A DNA stretch of 35,409 bases from Kangiellaceae bacterium (lineage in GTDB: Bacteria > Pseudomonadota > Gammaproteobacteria > Enterobacterales > Kangiellaceae). Below the pieces are notes generated by a model. It worked only from the letters and a program-made list of their open reading frames with translations. It was not told the origin of the DNA and searched no databases. Below, piece by piece: positions 1-8,717 of the stretch (position 1 is its first letter; the number at the start of each line of letters is the position of its first letter). Where the stretch lies: positions 1 through 35,409 of the forward strand of contig JAPHTP010000110.1 in NCBI GenBank assembly GCA_026196875.1. Direction: 5' to 3'. The position numbers were made by a program, and so were the translations under genes.

Positions 1-109
1 GCATTCGTCACGCCTCGTTTGACAGAATCTTGACCAAACAGTAGTAGTTGGCGAAAGATCAACACGCCCTAATAATTAGACTAATAGCCATAAGGCCGAT
101 GAACTTTCT

Positions 110-1660
110 ATGACTGATAAAGATACTTTAGTTTTTGCTGACGAAGAAGACGGATTAAATGAAGTAAGCGTTCCACCCAAACACGCGAAACACTGGCATC
201 TGTTGGTTGTAGATGACGAGCCAGAAGTCCATCAAGTAACTCGACTGGCTTTGAAAAGCTTTGAGTTTCAAGGCCAACTATTGACGATTGATTCAGCTTT
301 TTCTGCTAAACACGCTAAGCAACTACTTGAAGAACATCAGTATGCAGTTATCTTACTCGATGTTGTTATGGAAACTGATCATGCAGGCTTGGAATTAGTT
401 AAATGGATTAGAGATGTGCATCAAGACCAGCACGTGCGAATTATCCTACGCACCGGCCAACCTGGACAGGCACCAGAAAAGGACGTCATTAAAAACTACG
501 ATATTAATGACTACAAAGAAAAAACAGAATTAACAGCCAATAAGCTATTCACCTTAATGTATTCCAGCTTACGCTCCTACCGAGACATTATGTCAATCCA
601 TAAAAACAAGCTTGGCCTTGAAGGAATTATTAAAGGTACTGGAAAAATATTTGCCCAACACTCCATGCGAGAGTTAACTCAAGGCGCTTTAGAACAATTA
701 ACCGCCCTATTACAGGTTAGTGAAGGCGCTATTTATGGAGAACTTGAAGGCATCGCAGCTACTTTGGTTGGCGAAGATAATCATATATTGGCTGCGACCG
801 GAAGGTTCAGCCCTTTTATTTCTTCTCACATCGAAGATGCAGTTAATAATGAAACTAGAGCAGAAATCATGGAGCAAATCCACTCCGGTAAAAATCATTT
901 CGGCAATAACCACTTTGTAGGAGTTTATGATTCACATTTAAAACGACAGAACGTGCTCTACCTTGAAGGCTTACCCAAGTTATCCCAATTAGATAAGCAC
1001 CTTTTGCAGATATTTTGTAATCATATTGGTATCGCGTTTGATAACATCAGTATGTTTGAGGAAATTGAAACAACCCAATCTGAAATTGTTTATCGCTTAA
1101 GTGAAGCAGTGGAAAGCCGTTCCAAAGAAACAAGTTTCCACGTTAAGAGAATGGCTGAAATATGCCGTGTTCTAGCAGAAAAACTCAATATGGAAGAGCG
1201 AGAACTTGAAGTTATCTACTATGCGGCGCCTCTGCATGATATTGGTAAAATCGCGATCCCAGACTCAATCTTAAATAAACCGGGTAAGCTAACTGATGAA
1301 GAATGGGAAATTATGAAAAATCACGCCCAAATTGGACGCGATATTTTAGGCAATTCCCAACTTGAAGTCCTCAATATAGGGGCTCAAATTGCAGGACAAC
1401 ATCATGAAAGATGGGATGGCCAAGGCTACCCTGAAGGCTTAAAAGGCGAGGAAATTTCTATTTTTGCTCGTATCGCTGCTTTGGCTGATGTATTTGACGC
1501 ACTTTATAATAAGCGTTGCTATAAAGATGCTTGGCCTGTTGAAAAAATAGTTGATTTACTCAAACGAGAAAGTGGTAAACATTTTGATCCGCATTTGACT
1601 GAGCTATTACTTGGTAACCTTGATGAATTTATTGAAATTCAAAATAAATACCCTGATTAA
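110..1660 (+). CDS. Response regulator with DUF3369 and HD-GYP (c-di-GMP phosphodiesterase) domains
   Basis: 516 aa. A receiver domain (about residues 28-150) has its phospho-acceptor Asp84 in LLDVVMETD; about 175-320 matches the DUF3369 linker that often joins REC to HD-GYP; residues about 340-510 are HD-GYP. The metal/catalytic signature is complete: HD at 376-377 (PLHDIGK), HHE at 431-433, GYP at 439-441. The family hydrolyses c-di-GMP in the cytoplasm, so phosphorylation probably gates the phosphodiesterase; activity is inferred. No partner kinase is adjacent, so the input is unknown. The ATG at 110 has only a weak upstream AAGG. A four-codon reading frame (99-113) ends across this start (ATGA overlap). 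The gene stands alone; the next gene begins after 248 bp. A second, shorter REC-HD-GYP protein lies at 16778-17836 on the other strand. Confidence 0.93.
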   Translation: MTDKDTLVFADEEDGLNEVSVPPKHAKHWHLLVVDDEPEVHQVTRLALKSFEFQGQLLTIDSAFSAKHAKQLLEEHQYAVILLDVVMETDHAGLELVKWIRDVHQDQHVRIILRTGQPGQAPEKDVIKNYDINDYKEKTELTANKLFTLMYSSLRSYRDIMSIHKNKLGLEGIIKGTGKIFAQHSMRELTQGALEQLTALLQVSEGAIYGELEGIAATLVGEDNHILAATGRFSPFISSHIEDAVNNETRAEIMEQIHSGKNHFGNNHFVGVYDSHLKRQNVLYLEGLPKLSQLDKHLLQIFCNHIGIAFDNISMFEEIETTQSEIVYRLSEAVESRSKETSFHVKRMAEICRVLAEKLNMEERELEVIYYAAPLHDIGKIAIPDSILNKPGKLTDEEWEIMKNHAQIGRDILGNSQLEVLNIGAQIAGQHHERWDGQGYPEGLKGEEISIFARIAALADVFDALYNKRCYKDAWPVEKIVDLLKRESGKHFDPHLTELLLGNLDEFIEIQNKYPD

Positions 1661-1761
1661 TCTGTCAGGTTAACACTGCCTTCTAAACATCCTTTGATTC
1701 GATTAGCCATTATCAATGACTTTTATTCTTAACCACGGCTTCCTGTTAGCTATTTATCTCC

Positions 1762-1781
1762 CTTTATTTTCTAAAATAAAG
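1762..1781 (+). terminator. AT-rich hairpin downstream of the HD-GYP gene
   Basis: Perfect 9-bp arms CTTTATTTT/AAAATAAAG are separated by two bases. The stem is nearly all A-T and no clear U-tract follows, so this is a weak terminator candidate about 100 bp after the stop codon. Confidence 0.25.
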
Positions 1782-1841
1782 TCTCTGTAAATTCAATAAG
1801 TTAGTTCTCTCAACCAAAAAACAACTGGATCACTACTTAAT

Positions 1842-1869
1842 TTAATGCTACTTATATAAGTAGCATTAA
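1842..1869. promoter_or_regulatory. Perfect 28-bp palindrome, candidate operator of the imuA-imuB-dnaE2 cassette
   Basis: The half-site TTAATGCTACTTAT is followed directly by its exact reverse complement, with no spacer. Its end is 39 bp upstream of the imuA start and just upstream of a possible -10 (TATAGA, 1888-1893). imuA cassettes are normally LexA-repressed; the usual gammaproteobacterial box CTGT-N8-ACAG is not present between 1661 and 1908, so this palindrome is the best operator candidate. There is no U-tract, which argues against a terminator. Identity of the binding protein is unknown. Confidence 0.5.
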
Positions 1870-1908
1870 TTTCCTAACGATCATTAATATAGAGTAATTA
1901 GTCGTTTT

Positions 1909-2715
1909 ATGTCATCCGCAGCCATCACCCAGCTATTGCAAAACAACAGTATTTGGCAAGCCTCACAAAAAAGTGTGCGTCGCCCTGCCTTAAGTACCGG
2001 CTATGCTTCTTTGGATAAACAACTTCATTACAGAGGTTGGCCCAAAGGTGCAGTTACTGAATTGCTACTGCCCCGTAATGGTATCGGCGAAATTCGCCTG
2101 GTTTGCCCTCTACTTGCCAAATTAAGCTCACAAACAGGCTATATTTGCTGGATTAATCCACCTTTTCGCCCTTATGCTCCAGCACTTAGTCATCAGCAAA
2201 TTGATCTAACTAAACTCATTATTATTCGTGCTAAATCCACTCAAGATACTATCTGGGCCGCACAACAAGCGATGGCATCGAAAGCTTGTTCAGCAGCTTT
2301 AATATGGCTACCTAAAAAAACATTAACCAATGAAATGCGCAAATTAACGTTGGCAGCTAAAAATGGAAATTGCTGGGGGTTCGTATTACGAGATCAGATT
2401 TTACAACAACAATCTTCAGCTGCAGCCTTGCGTATTGTGATGCAAAACAAGCAAGCGCAACAAAACCTGTCCATCATAAAACAACCAGGTGGTTGGAGCG
2501 GTCAACAAGTTAAGCTTAATTTATTTCCGGAGCGTGCTTATTGGAATGCTACACCAGTTAACCAATGGCCAGTTTATAACACAAGCAATCAACCAAAAGA
2601 CAACCAACAATTATCACTCAAAGGCAACTCAAACAAACTCATTACTGAGCATAAGCCTCTAAGCTTTGCTAAAACAACACTTGTTGAAGCAGCATCGACA
2701 CCCTCTCTACATTAA
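1909..2715 (+). CDS. imuA: Translesion synthesis accessory protein ImuA
   Basis: 268 aa, a RecA/SulA-like protein of the ImuA family, which works with ImuB and DnaE2 as a damage-induced mutagenic polymerase complex. The N-terminal region (STGYASLDKQL...GWPKGAVTELL, about residues 29-53) is the family hallmark. The RecA Walker A loop is degenerate (LPRNGIGEIRL), as expected for ImuA, so ATPase activity is doubtful. The C-terminal tail from about residue 215 is Q/N/K-rich and holds QQLSLK at 233-238, resembling a weak sliding-clamp-binding motif. No clear Shine-Dalgarno precedes the ATG. First gene of imuA-imuB-dnaE2; 18 bp separate it from imuB. Assignment is strong because of both sequence and context. 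Confidence 0.9.
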   Translation: MSSAAITQLLQNNSIWQASQKSVRRPALSTGYASLDKQLHYRGWPKGAVTELLLPRNGIGEIRLVCPLLAKLSSQTGYICWINPPFRPYAPALSHQQIDLTKLIIIRAKSTQDTIWAAQQAMASKACSAALIWLPKKTLTNEMRKLTLAAKNGNCWGFVLRDQILQQQSSAAALRIVMQNKQAQQNLSIIKQPGGWSGQQVKLNLFPERAYWNATPVNQWPVYNTSNQPKDNQQLSLKGNSNKLITEHKPLSFAKTTLVEAASTPSLH

Positions 2716-2733
2716 TTTTGCTGGTGTGTTGCT

Positions 2734-4371
2734 ATGTGGTTATCTATTCGTCTTCCCCAGTTGCCTCTTGAATCTGTACTTGTCAACGTAAACAACCAAC
2801 AAAAAATAACTTATTCCGATAAAAGTATTCACTCAAATAAAACCACTCACTCAGGCAAAATAGCCAATTCAAATGAAAAGCTATCACCTGCTTGCGCAAT
2901 AATAGAAGATAATTTGGTTTATTGTTTAAATCAGGAAGCTCATCAACGAGGGGTTAGAATTGGCCAAAACGTTACCAGCGCATTTGCTTTTTGTGATCAC
3001 TTACAGTTAATTGAAAGAAATAAATATCAAGAAGCTCAGCAGTTACAAAACCTAGCTATTTTACTTTATCAAGTTTCATCTTCAATAAAAATTCAGCAAC
3101 CTCAATGGCGTGAAAACTTATCTATTCAACAGGCTTTACTCTCCTTAGAAATTGGTCGGAGCTTACAACTTTATCGAGGAATTAATAATTTAATTGATGT
3201 TGTTAGTCTGTTATTGATTGAAGAGCCAGTCGAGTTCCAATTAGGCATTGGTCATAGCGAAAAGAGTGCGCGCTTATTATCACACTACCCTTTGGCAAGC
3301 TCACTGCAATCAATTCCTAGTATTGAAGCAAAAGAGTTAGATAATAATCCCCAAGCAAAAATCGACTTTGAACTAGTTAATAAGCAGCTAGAAAAAATAC
3401 CCGTTGAGTTAATGGAGATCGATTATAAATCTATCGAAAAGATTCAGTCGGTTGGTTTCAAAACTATTGGAGAGCTAGCCCATCTCCCTGAGAGTGCAAT
3501 CAGAAAACGTTTTGGGGTTGATACTTATCGCTATCTTATGCAACTTTTTGCCAAATTAGCAGATCCTGAGGACTACTTTGTGCCACCAGAAAGTTTTTAC
3601 CAGAAAGTAGAATTTATTGACGTAGTTCATCATCGCCAGGGTCTGTTATTTCCAATCAAAAGACTAACTCAGCAGCTCTGCCAATTTTTGCGATTAAAGC
3701 AGAAAAGTTGCCAAAGTCTTTATTGGGAGTTATTTGACTCAGAAAAAAACACTATTGGTTTCGAAATACTTATTTCTGAAAGCCTAATAGACTCCAAAGT
3801 TTATATTGAACTAACTCAGCTAAACTTAGAACGCTATACCTTGCATGCCCCTATCGAAGCTATAGCTCTTACTGCAAATAAATTAAATGAGCTAACCAGT
3901 GAAAGCAAAAGTCTATTTGAAGATAGTGGAGACTTTAAACAAGATAATCATTTTATCCATAAAATCCGAGCCAAACTTGGCAATAACAGTTGTTATCAAA
4001 TAGCTCAACGACAAGAACATGTTCCTGAACTTGCCTCAAGCTATTCAATGGAAATAAACGACTCTAGACTTGTTCAAGAAGCAAGTCATCATAAATATAT
4101 TTCCTTATCGCTCGCCTTAGATATTAATCAACAAACCTCTCGGCCAGCTTGGCTATTTGAGAAGCCAAAACCAATTCAGTTTAACCAAAGAAAATTATTA
4201 TGGAAAGGAGAACTACAAATCATTTCCAGCCAAGAAAAAATTACCAGTTATTGGTGGAAGAAAAATGTAGCTAGAGATTATTTTTTAGCCGAGCATCAAG
4301 ATGGAACAATTTACTGGGTGTTTTTTGATCAAGAGAAAAGGCAATGGTTTTTACATGGGATTTATGGGTGA
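2734..4371 (+). CDS. imuB: Y-family polymerase-like mutasome protein ImuB
   Basis: 545 aa. The start MWLSIRLPQLPLE replaces the metal-binding Asp motif of active Y-family polymerases, as is characteristic of ImuB; the protein is expected to be a catalytically dead scaffold linking DnaE2, ImuA and the beta clamp. The helix-hairpin-helix-like region (KIQSVGFKTIGELAHLPESA, about 240-260) and the C-terminal block ending YWVFFDQEKRQWFLHGIYG are typical. The region where ImuB usually carries its clamp motif (QxDLF) reads SKSLFED here, lacking the Gln. An unusual polar insert (residues about 25-50, rich in S/K/N) follows the first strand. It begins 18 bp after imuA and ends 13 bp before dnaE2, so the three genes are probably one transcript. 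Confidence 0.92.
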   Translation: MWLSIRLPQLPLESVLVNVNNQQKITYSDKSIHSNKTTHSGKIANSNEKLSPACAIIEDNLVYCLNQEAHQRGVRIGQNVTSAFAFCDHLQLIERNKYQEAQQLQNLAILLYQVSSSIKIQQPQWRENLSIQQALLSLEIGRSLQLYRGINNLIDVVSLLLIEEPVEFQLGIGHSEKSARLLSHYPLASSLQSIPSIEAKELDNNPQAKIDFELVNKQLEKIPVELMEIDYKSIEKIQSVGFKTIGELAHLPESAIRKRFGVDTYRYLMQLFAKLADPEDYFVPPESFYQKVEFIDVVHHRQGLLFPIKRLTQQLCQFLRLKQKSCQSLYWELFDSEKNTIGFEILISESLIDSKVYIELTQLNLERYTLHAPIEAIALTANKLNELTSESKSLFEDSGDFKQDNHFIHKIRAKLGNNSCYQIAQRQEHVPELASSYSMEINDSRLVQEASHHKYISLSLALDINQQTSRPAWLFEKPKPIQFNQRKLLWKGELQIISSQEKITSYWWKKNVARDYFLAEHQDGTIYWVFFDQEKRQWFLHGIYG

Positions 4372-4384
4372 TAGGAAATCCTAA

Positions 4385-7300
4385 ATGCAATTCTACGAAC
4401 TCAACACAACTACCAATTTCACTTTTTTAACTGGAGCCTCTCATCCTGAAGAGCTGGTTAGTCAAGCAATACAACTTGGCTATGCGGGCATTGCTATTAC
4501 CGATGAATGCACTCTTGCCGGAATTGTCCGAGCCCATATAGCTGCCAAGAGATATAACGAGGAAGAAACTCCTGATAGGCCATTCGAAATTATTATCGGC
4601 TCTCGTTTTAAAGTCGACTGGCAATCTACAAAGGACATGGAAGTTATTCTGCTTTGTCCGTGTAAAGAAGCTTATGCCGAGCTTTCAACTCTAATCACCC
4701 TAGCCAGGCGCCGCTCTGAAAAAGGAAACTATCAAGTTAAAATAAGAGAGCTCTGTCAACTTATTAAATTTTGCTTGTGTATCTGGTTGCCTGTCCACGA
4801 AAATACTGAAAAAAACACACCATCGCTTAATTTCAAAACTAGTTTTGAACAACTGAAAGAACTAAAAAGTGCTTTTTATAAAAAGTTGTGGGTCGGATAT
4901 CCACGACTTCTAAAAGCTTATGACTACCAACTTTATCTTGAATGTGTTGAATTAGCTCAACATCTTTCACTTCCCTTAGTTGCGCAAGGCCAAGTTTTAA
5001 TGCATTGTAAAAAAAGAATAAAACTTCAACACTGCGTTACTGCAATAAAAAAAAATAAAACAGTACAAGCATTAGGAAAGCAATTAATCAGTAATGCCGA
5101 ACAATATCTAAGACCATTAAAACAGTTAAAAGAGCTCTACCCTAAAAGCCTGCTGGCAGAAACTAATACGATAGCTAAGCTTTGCCACTTCTCATTAGAA
5201 GAATTGTGCTATCAATACCCCGATGAAGTACTCCCTCCCAACATATCTGCTTCTGAATATTTACGATACCTCTGCTTTGAAGGGGCAAAAAAACGCTGGT
5301 CAAAAGGAATCAAAAAAGAAACATTAAAACAATTAAACCATGAATTAGCTATCATAAAGAAGCTTCACTATGAACATTATTTTTTAACCGTCTATGACAT
5401 TGTCAAATTCGCAAGAGAGCAAAAAATCCTCTGCCAAGGGCGAGGTTCTGCGGCTAACTCTCTGGCCTGTTATTGCTTGTTTATTACCGAAGTAAGCCCC
5501 GAGCAAAGCAGCCTGTTATTTGAGCGCTTCATATCACAAGAAAGAGATGAGCCGCCTGATATTGATGTAGACTTTGAGCATCAAAGACGTGAAGAAGTCA
5601 TTCAATATATTTATAAAAAATATTCCAGAGAACATGCAGCATTGACTGCAACGGTTATTACCTACCGTTTAAAAAGTGCAATTCGAGATGTAGGGAAGGC
5701 GCTAGGAATTGAAAAATCGATACTTGAACACTTGAGTAAATCTCTTGCCTGGTGGGATAAATTTGATAATCTGAAAAACTACCTAAAGGAAATTAACCTC
5801 TCGATAGATAGCTTGCTGATCAAAACATTTTTCGAATTAGTCATTAGTATCTTGCGGTTCCCACGTCATTTATCACAACATGTTGGTGGTTTTATTATTA
5901 CTCACCGCCCCATATCAACCTTAGTTCCCGTTGAAAACGCAAGCATGCCGGATAGAACGGTTATACAGTGGGATAAATATGACATTGAAGCACTTGGGTT
6001 ACTAAAAGTTGATGTGCTTGGTTTGGGCATGCTAACCATGATTAGAAAATGTTTGGAGATTACCTCAACTTACTCTTCAGTTGCTCAGCTTTCAGATATA
6101 AAAAAAGAAGATAAATCAACTTACGATATGATCTGCAGGGGCGATACTATTGGTATTTTCCAGATTGAGTCTCGAGCGCAAATGAGTATGCTTCCTCGGC
6201 TTCGCCCTGAGAAATTTTATGATCTGGTCATACAAATTGCGATTGTTCGCCCCGGACCAATTCAGGGCAAAATGGTGCACCCCTTCTTAAAACGACGCAA
6301 CGGAGAAGAGGAAACAGTTTATTATGATAATAAAATCGAAAAAGTGCTAAAGCGAACTTTAGGCGTTCCTATTTTCCAGGAACAAGTGATTCAACTTGCC
6401 ATGGTTGCAGCAGGGTTTAGCGGCGGAGAAGCCGATCAACTCAGGCGAGCAATGGCCACCTGGGGACGCAACGGCGATCTTTATCAATTTAAAAAGAAAT
6501 TAATCAATGGAATGCTCGCAAATGAGTATCCTCAGGAGTTTGCAGAACGACTTTTTGAACAAATGAAAGGTTTTGGTAGTTATGGCTTTCCTGAGTCACA
6601 TTCAGCCAGCTTTGCAATTTTAGCTTACTTCTCTGCTTGGCTAAAACGACATCATGGTGCAGCTTTTTTTTGTGCTCTATTAAATAGTCAACCAATGGGG
6701 TTTTACTCCCCTTCCCAATTAGTTCAGGATGCTGTGCGCCATAAGTTAGAAATACTCCCTGTCGATATTGATTATAGTTTATGGGATTCGCATATTTTAG
6801 TCGATTCAAATAAAATCAATTGTATCAACAACATACCGTATCAAATTAGATTAGGTATGCATCTGGTAAAATGCTTTAATCAAAATGCTGCTGAAAGAAT
6901 CATTCAACAGAGAAAACTGAAAGTTTTCAGAAGCATAAAAGATCTAGTTTATCGCACCAAACTCAACGCAATAGAAAAAGACGCCTTGGTACGAGCAAAT
7001 GCATTCCCTAGATTAGCCCAAAACCGCTACCATGCCCAATGGCAATCGCTAGCAATCGAAGAGGAAAAGCCACTACTACATCAATTAGATACTAGTGAAT
7101 ACGCTTCCCCCTCTATCACTGAGCTTAACTTATCTACGCCAACAGTCGTTGAAGATATGGTAGCCGATTATAAAGCCACTGGATTAACTTTAAATAAACA
7201 TCCTATGGCTATTATGCGCGATAATCATTGGGTTGAAACATGCAAACGTGCCGTTCAACTCAAACAAATGCGCCAGGGACAATTTGTAAAAATTGCCGGC

Positions 7301-7561
7301 GTGGTAACTTGTAAACAAAAGCCAGGGACCGCCTCAGGAGTTTTGTTTTTAACCTTGGAAGATGAGACAGGTAATATAAATGTTATCGTATGGCGGAATA
7401 CGCTAGAAAAATTCAAAAAAGCAATTTTAACCAGCCGTCTTTTACTCATTAAAGGAGTAATCGAAAGAGAAAGAAAGGTAGTCCACGTGGTTGCCGGGCA
7501 TATCAAAGATATTAGTGACAGGCTCCCAGCTTTTCGGCGGCACTCAAGAGACTTTCATTAA
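4385..7561 (+). CDS. dnaE2: Error-prone DNA polymerase DnaE2 (Pol III alpha-like)
   Basis: 1058 aa, close to the family's usual length. Order: PHP domain (about 1-290), polymerase palm/fingers (about 300-800), HhH region, and a C-terminal OB fold (about 960-1040). Catalytic carboxylates are present: Asp392 and Asp394 in PPDIDVDFE and Asp543 in KVDVLGLG. The PHP N-terminus reads ELNTTTNFTFLTGASHPEEL, with no His pair in the first metal motif, so it is unlikely to proofread. The protein performs mutagenic bypass synthesis with ImuA/ImuB. The start ATG at 4385 follows a weak GGAAA element 13 bp after imuB. The gene ends convergent with phaB, with a REP-like pair between them. Confidence 0.95.
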   Translation: MQFYELNTTTNFTFLTGASHPEELVSQAIQLGYAGIAITDECTLAGIVRAHIAAKRYNEEETPDRPFEIIIGSRFKVDWQSTKDMEVILLCPCKEAYAELSTLITLARRRSEKGNYQVKIRELCQLIKFCLCIWLPVHENTEKNTPSLNFKTSFEQLKELKSAFYKKLWVGYPRLLKAYDYQLYLECVELAQHLSLPLVAQGQVLMHCKKRIKLQHCVTAIKKNKTVQALGKQLISNAEQYLRPLKQLKELYPKSLLAETNTIAKLCHFSLEELCYQYPDEVLPPNISASEYLRYLCFEGAKKRWSKGIKKETLKQLNHELAIIKKLHYEHYFLTVYDIVKFAREQKILCQGRGSAANSLACYCLFITEVSPEQSSLLFERFISQERDEPPDIDVDFEHQRREEVIQYIYKKYSREHAALTATVITYRLKSAIRDVGKALGIEKSILEHLSKSLAWWDKFDNLKNYLKEINLSIDSLLIKTFFELVISILRFPRHLSQHVGGFIITHRPISTLVPVENASMPDRTVIQWDKYDIEALGLLKVDVLGLGMLTMIRKCLEITSTYSSVAQLSDIKKEDKSTYDMICRGDTIGIFQIESRAQMSMLPRLRPEKFYDLVIQIAIVRPGPIQGKMVHPFLKRRNGEEETVYYDNKIEKVLKRTLGVPIFQEQVIQLAMVAAGFSGGEADQLRRAMATWGRNGDLYQFKKKLINGMLANEYPQEFAERLFEQMKGFGSYGFPESHSASFAILAYFSAWLKRHHGAAFFCALLNSQPMGFYSPSQLVQDAVRHKLEILPVDIDYSLWDSHILVDSNKINCINNIPYQIRLGMHLVKCFNQNAAERIIQQRKLKVFRSIKDLVYRTKLNAIEKDALVRANAFPRLAQNRYHAQWQSLAIEEEKPLLHQLDTSEYASPSITELNLSTPTVVEDMVADYKATGLTLNKHPMAIMRDNHWVETCKRAVQLKQMRQGQFVKIAGVVTCKQKPGTASGVLFLTLEDETGNINVIVWRNTLEKFKKAILTSRLLLIKGVIERERKVVHVVAGHIKDISDRLPAFRRHSRDFH

Positions 7562-7585
7562 AAAGTGATGAGTACTCATATATAA

Positions 7586-7712
7586 GTTCTTGTAGGAGCG
7601 AATTTTTTACAGGGACGTAAGATATGCGGACCATGCAGGAGCAATATCCCGTTAGTCACAATTCTCAAAAAACTCATCATCGCTTAGCGGTTAAAACCGC
7701 TCCTACAAGAAC
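7586..7712. repeat. REP-like inverted pair (BIME-like) between dnaE2 and phaB
   Basis: Perfect 15-bp outer arms, GTTCTTGTAGGAGCG at 7586-7600 and its reverse complement at 7698-7712, enclose about 97 bp. Each arm contains GTAGGAGCG, the GTAG-type head common to REP elements. The right copy also folds as a hairpin GCGG-TTAAAA-CCGC (7687-7700). Such pairs are typically mobilised by RAYT transposases encoded elsewhere and can act as bidirectional transcription stops; here the pair sits exactly between two convergent genes. Confidence 0.6.
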
Positions 7713-7782
7713 ACTATTCCTCCTTTAGTACTAATAACTATTTCGCACTGACAGCAACTTAAATAGTAACTTAAATAGCAAC

Positions 7783-8529
7783 TCAATAAGTATGTTGCCC
7801 ACCATTAATAGAAAGATTAGAGCCGGTAACATAACCTGCCTCATCTGCAACAAGAAAGGAAACCGCATATGCAATTTCTTCTGGCTCAGCAAAACGACCA
7901 ACGGGAACTTCTTTTAGAATCTCCTGCTGAACATCTTCCGGGACCGCTTTTATCATTTTGGTTGCAACATATCCGGGAGAAATAGTATTAACAGTAATAC
8001 CTTTACGTGCTAGCTCAAATGCCAAAGACTTAGTAAAACCATGCATACCAGCTTTCGCAGCTGCGTAGTTAGTCTGACCGAAACGTCCTCGCTGCCCATT
8101 AACCGAAGAAATATTGATTATCCTGCCAAATCCTTTCTCCACCATATCAGGTACAACTCTCTGAGTAATATTAAAAACTCCTGTCAGATTAGTATCAATA
8201 ACTGACTGCCATTGTTCAGCGCTCATTTTTTTGAAGCTAGAGTCTGCAGCAATACCAGCATTATTAATCAATACTTCAATTAGTCCTTTCGTTTCTCTTA
8301 TATCAAGATAACTGCGCAAGCAACACTCAGGGTCTTTTAAATCTGCATAACTAATATCAATTTCATATCCTGCGTCTAACTGATCTTGCTTCCATGCCTT
8401 GGCCTTATCGTGATTGTTGCCACTATAATAACCAGCAACAACACTAAATCCCTCCTCTGCCAACCTTCTACAAATAGCCGTACCAATGCCACCAGTACCA
8501 CCGGTAACTAACGCAACTCGAGCTGTCAT
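7783..8529 (-). CDS. phaB: Acetoacetyl-CoA reductase (SDR family)
   Basis: 248 aa short-chain dehydrogenase. The cofactor loop TGGTGGIG is at residues 9-16, NNAG at 89-92, and the catalytic set Asn114, Ser142, Tyr155, Lys159 is intact. The stretch NGQRGRFGQTNYAAAKAGMH and the C-terminal INGGQHTY are the PhaB/FabG-like acetoacetyl-CoA reductase signatures, so the expected reaction is NADPH reduction of acetoacetyl-CoA to (R)-3-hydroxybutyryl-CoA for polyhydroxyalkanoate synthesis. No phaC, phaA or phasin is beside it, so the physiological role is inferred only from sequence; a FabG-like role remains possible. AGGAG lies 7 nt before the ATG. A candidate promoter is immediately upstream. Confidence 0.88.
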   Translation of the reverse strand: MTARVALVTGGTGGIGTAICRRLAEEGFSVVAGYYSGNNHDKAKAWKQDQLDAGYEIDISYADLKDPECCLRSYLDIRETKGLIEVLINNAGIAADSSFKKMSAEQWQSVIDTNLTGVFNITQRVVPDMVEKGFGRIINISSVNGQRGRFGQTNYAAAKAGMHGFTKSLAFELARKGITVNTISPGYVATKMIKAVPEDVQQEILKEVPVGRFAEPEEIAYAVSFLVADEAGYVTGSNLSINGGQHTY

Positions 8530-8554
8530 TTTTATCTCCTAATTGAATCAGCTT

Positions 8555-8584
8555 TATATAAAACTGCTCAAAAAATTTGAACAA
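8555..8584 (-). promoter_or_regulatory. Candidate phaB promoter overlapping an imperfect palindrome
   Basis: On the minus strand TTGTTC (8579-8584) and TATATA (8555-8560) are 18 bp apart. A 19-bp near-palindrome, TGCTCAAA-AAA-TTTGAACA (8565-8583, one mismatch between arms), covers the -35 and spacer and could be an operator. This is motif inspection only. Confidence 0.35.
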
Positions 8585-8717
8585 TCAGATCGAATATAAA
8601 AACATTTTATGGCAAAAAAATTTCAGAATTTCGAAAAGTTTGAGATAGGGTAAACAGGTCATAAAAGTGTATTTTTTAACCTGCTTTTTAGGTCTGGATT
8701 TTGCAGTTAGGAAACGA

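Noticed and set aside
99-113. Four-codon frame (MNFL) whose stop overlaps the start of the first gene
   Set aside because: A coupled leader is conceivable, but the frame is too short and the ribosome-binding site too weak to support it.
1661-1908. Canonical LexA box (CTGT-N8-ACAG) upstream of imuA
   Set aside because: Read through on both strands; CTGT occurs, but no partner ACAG at the right distance.
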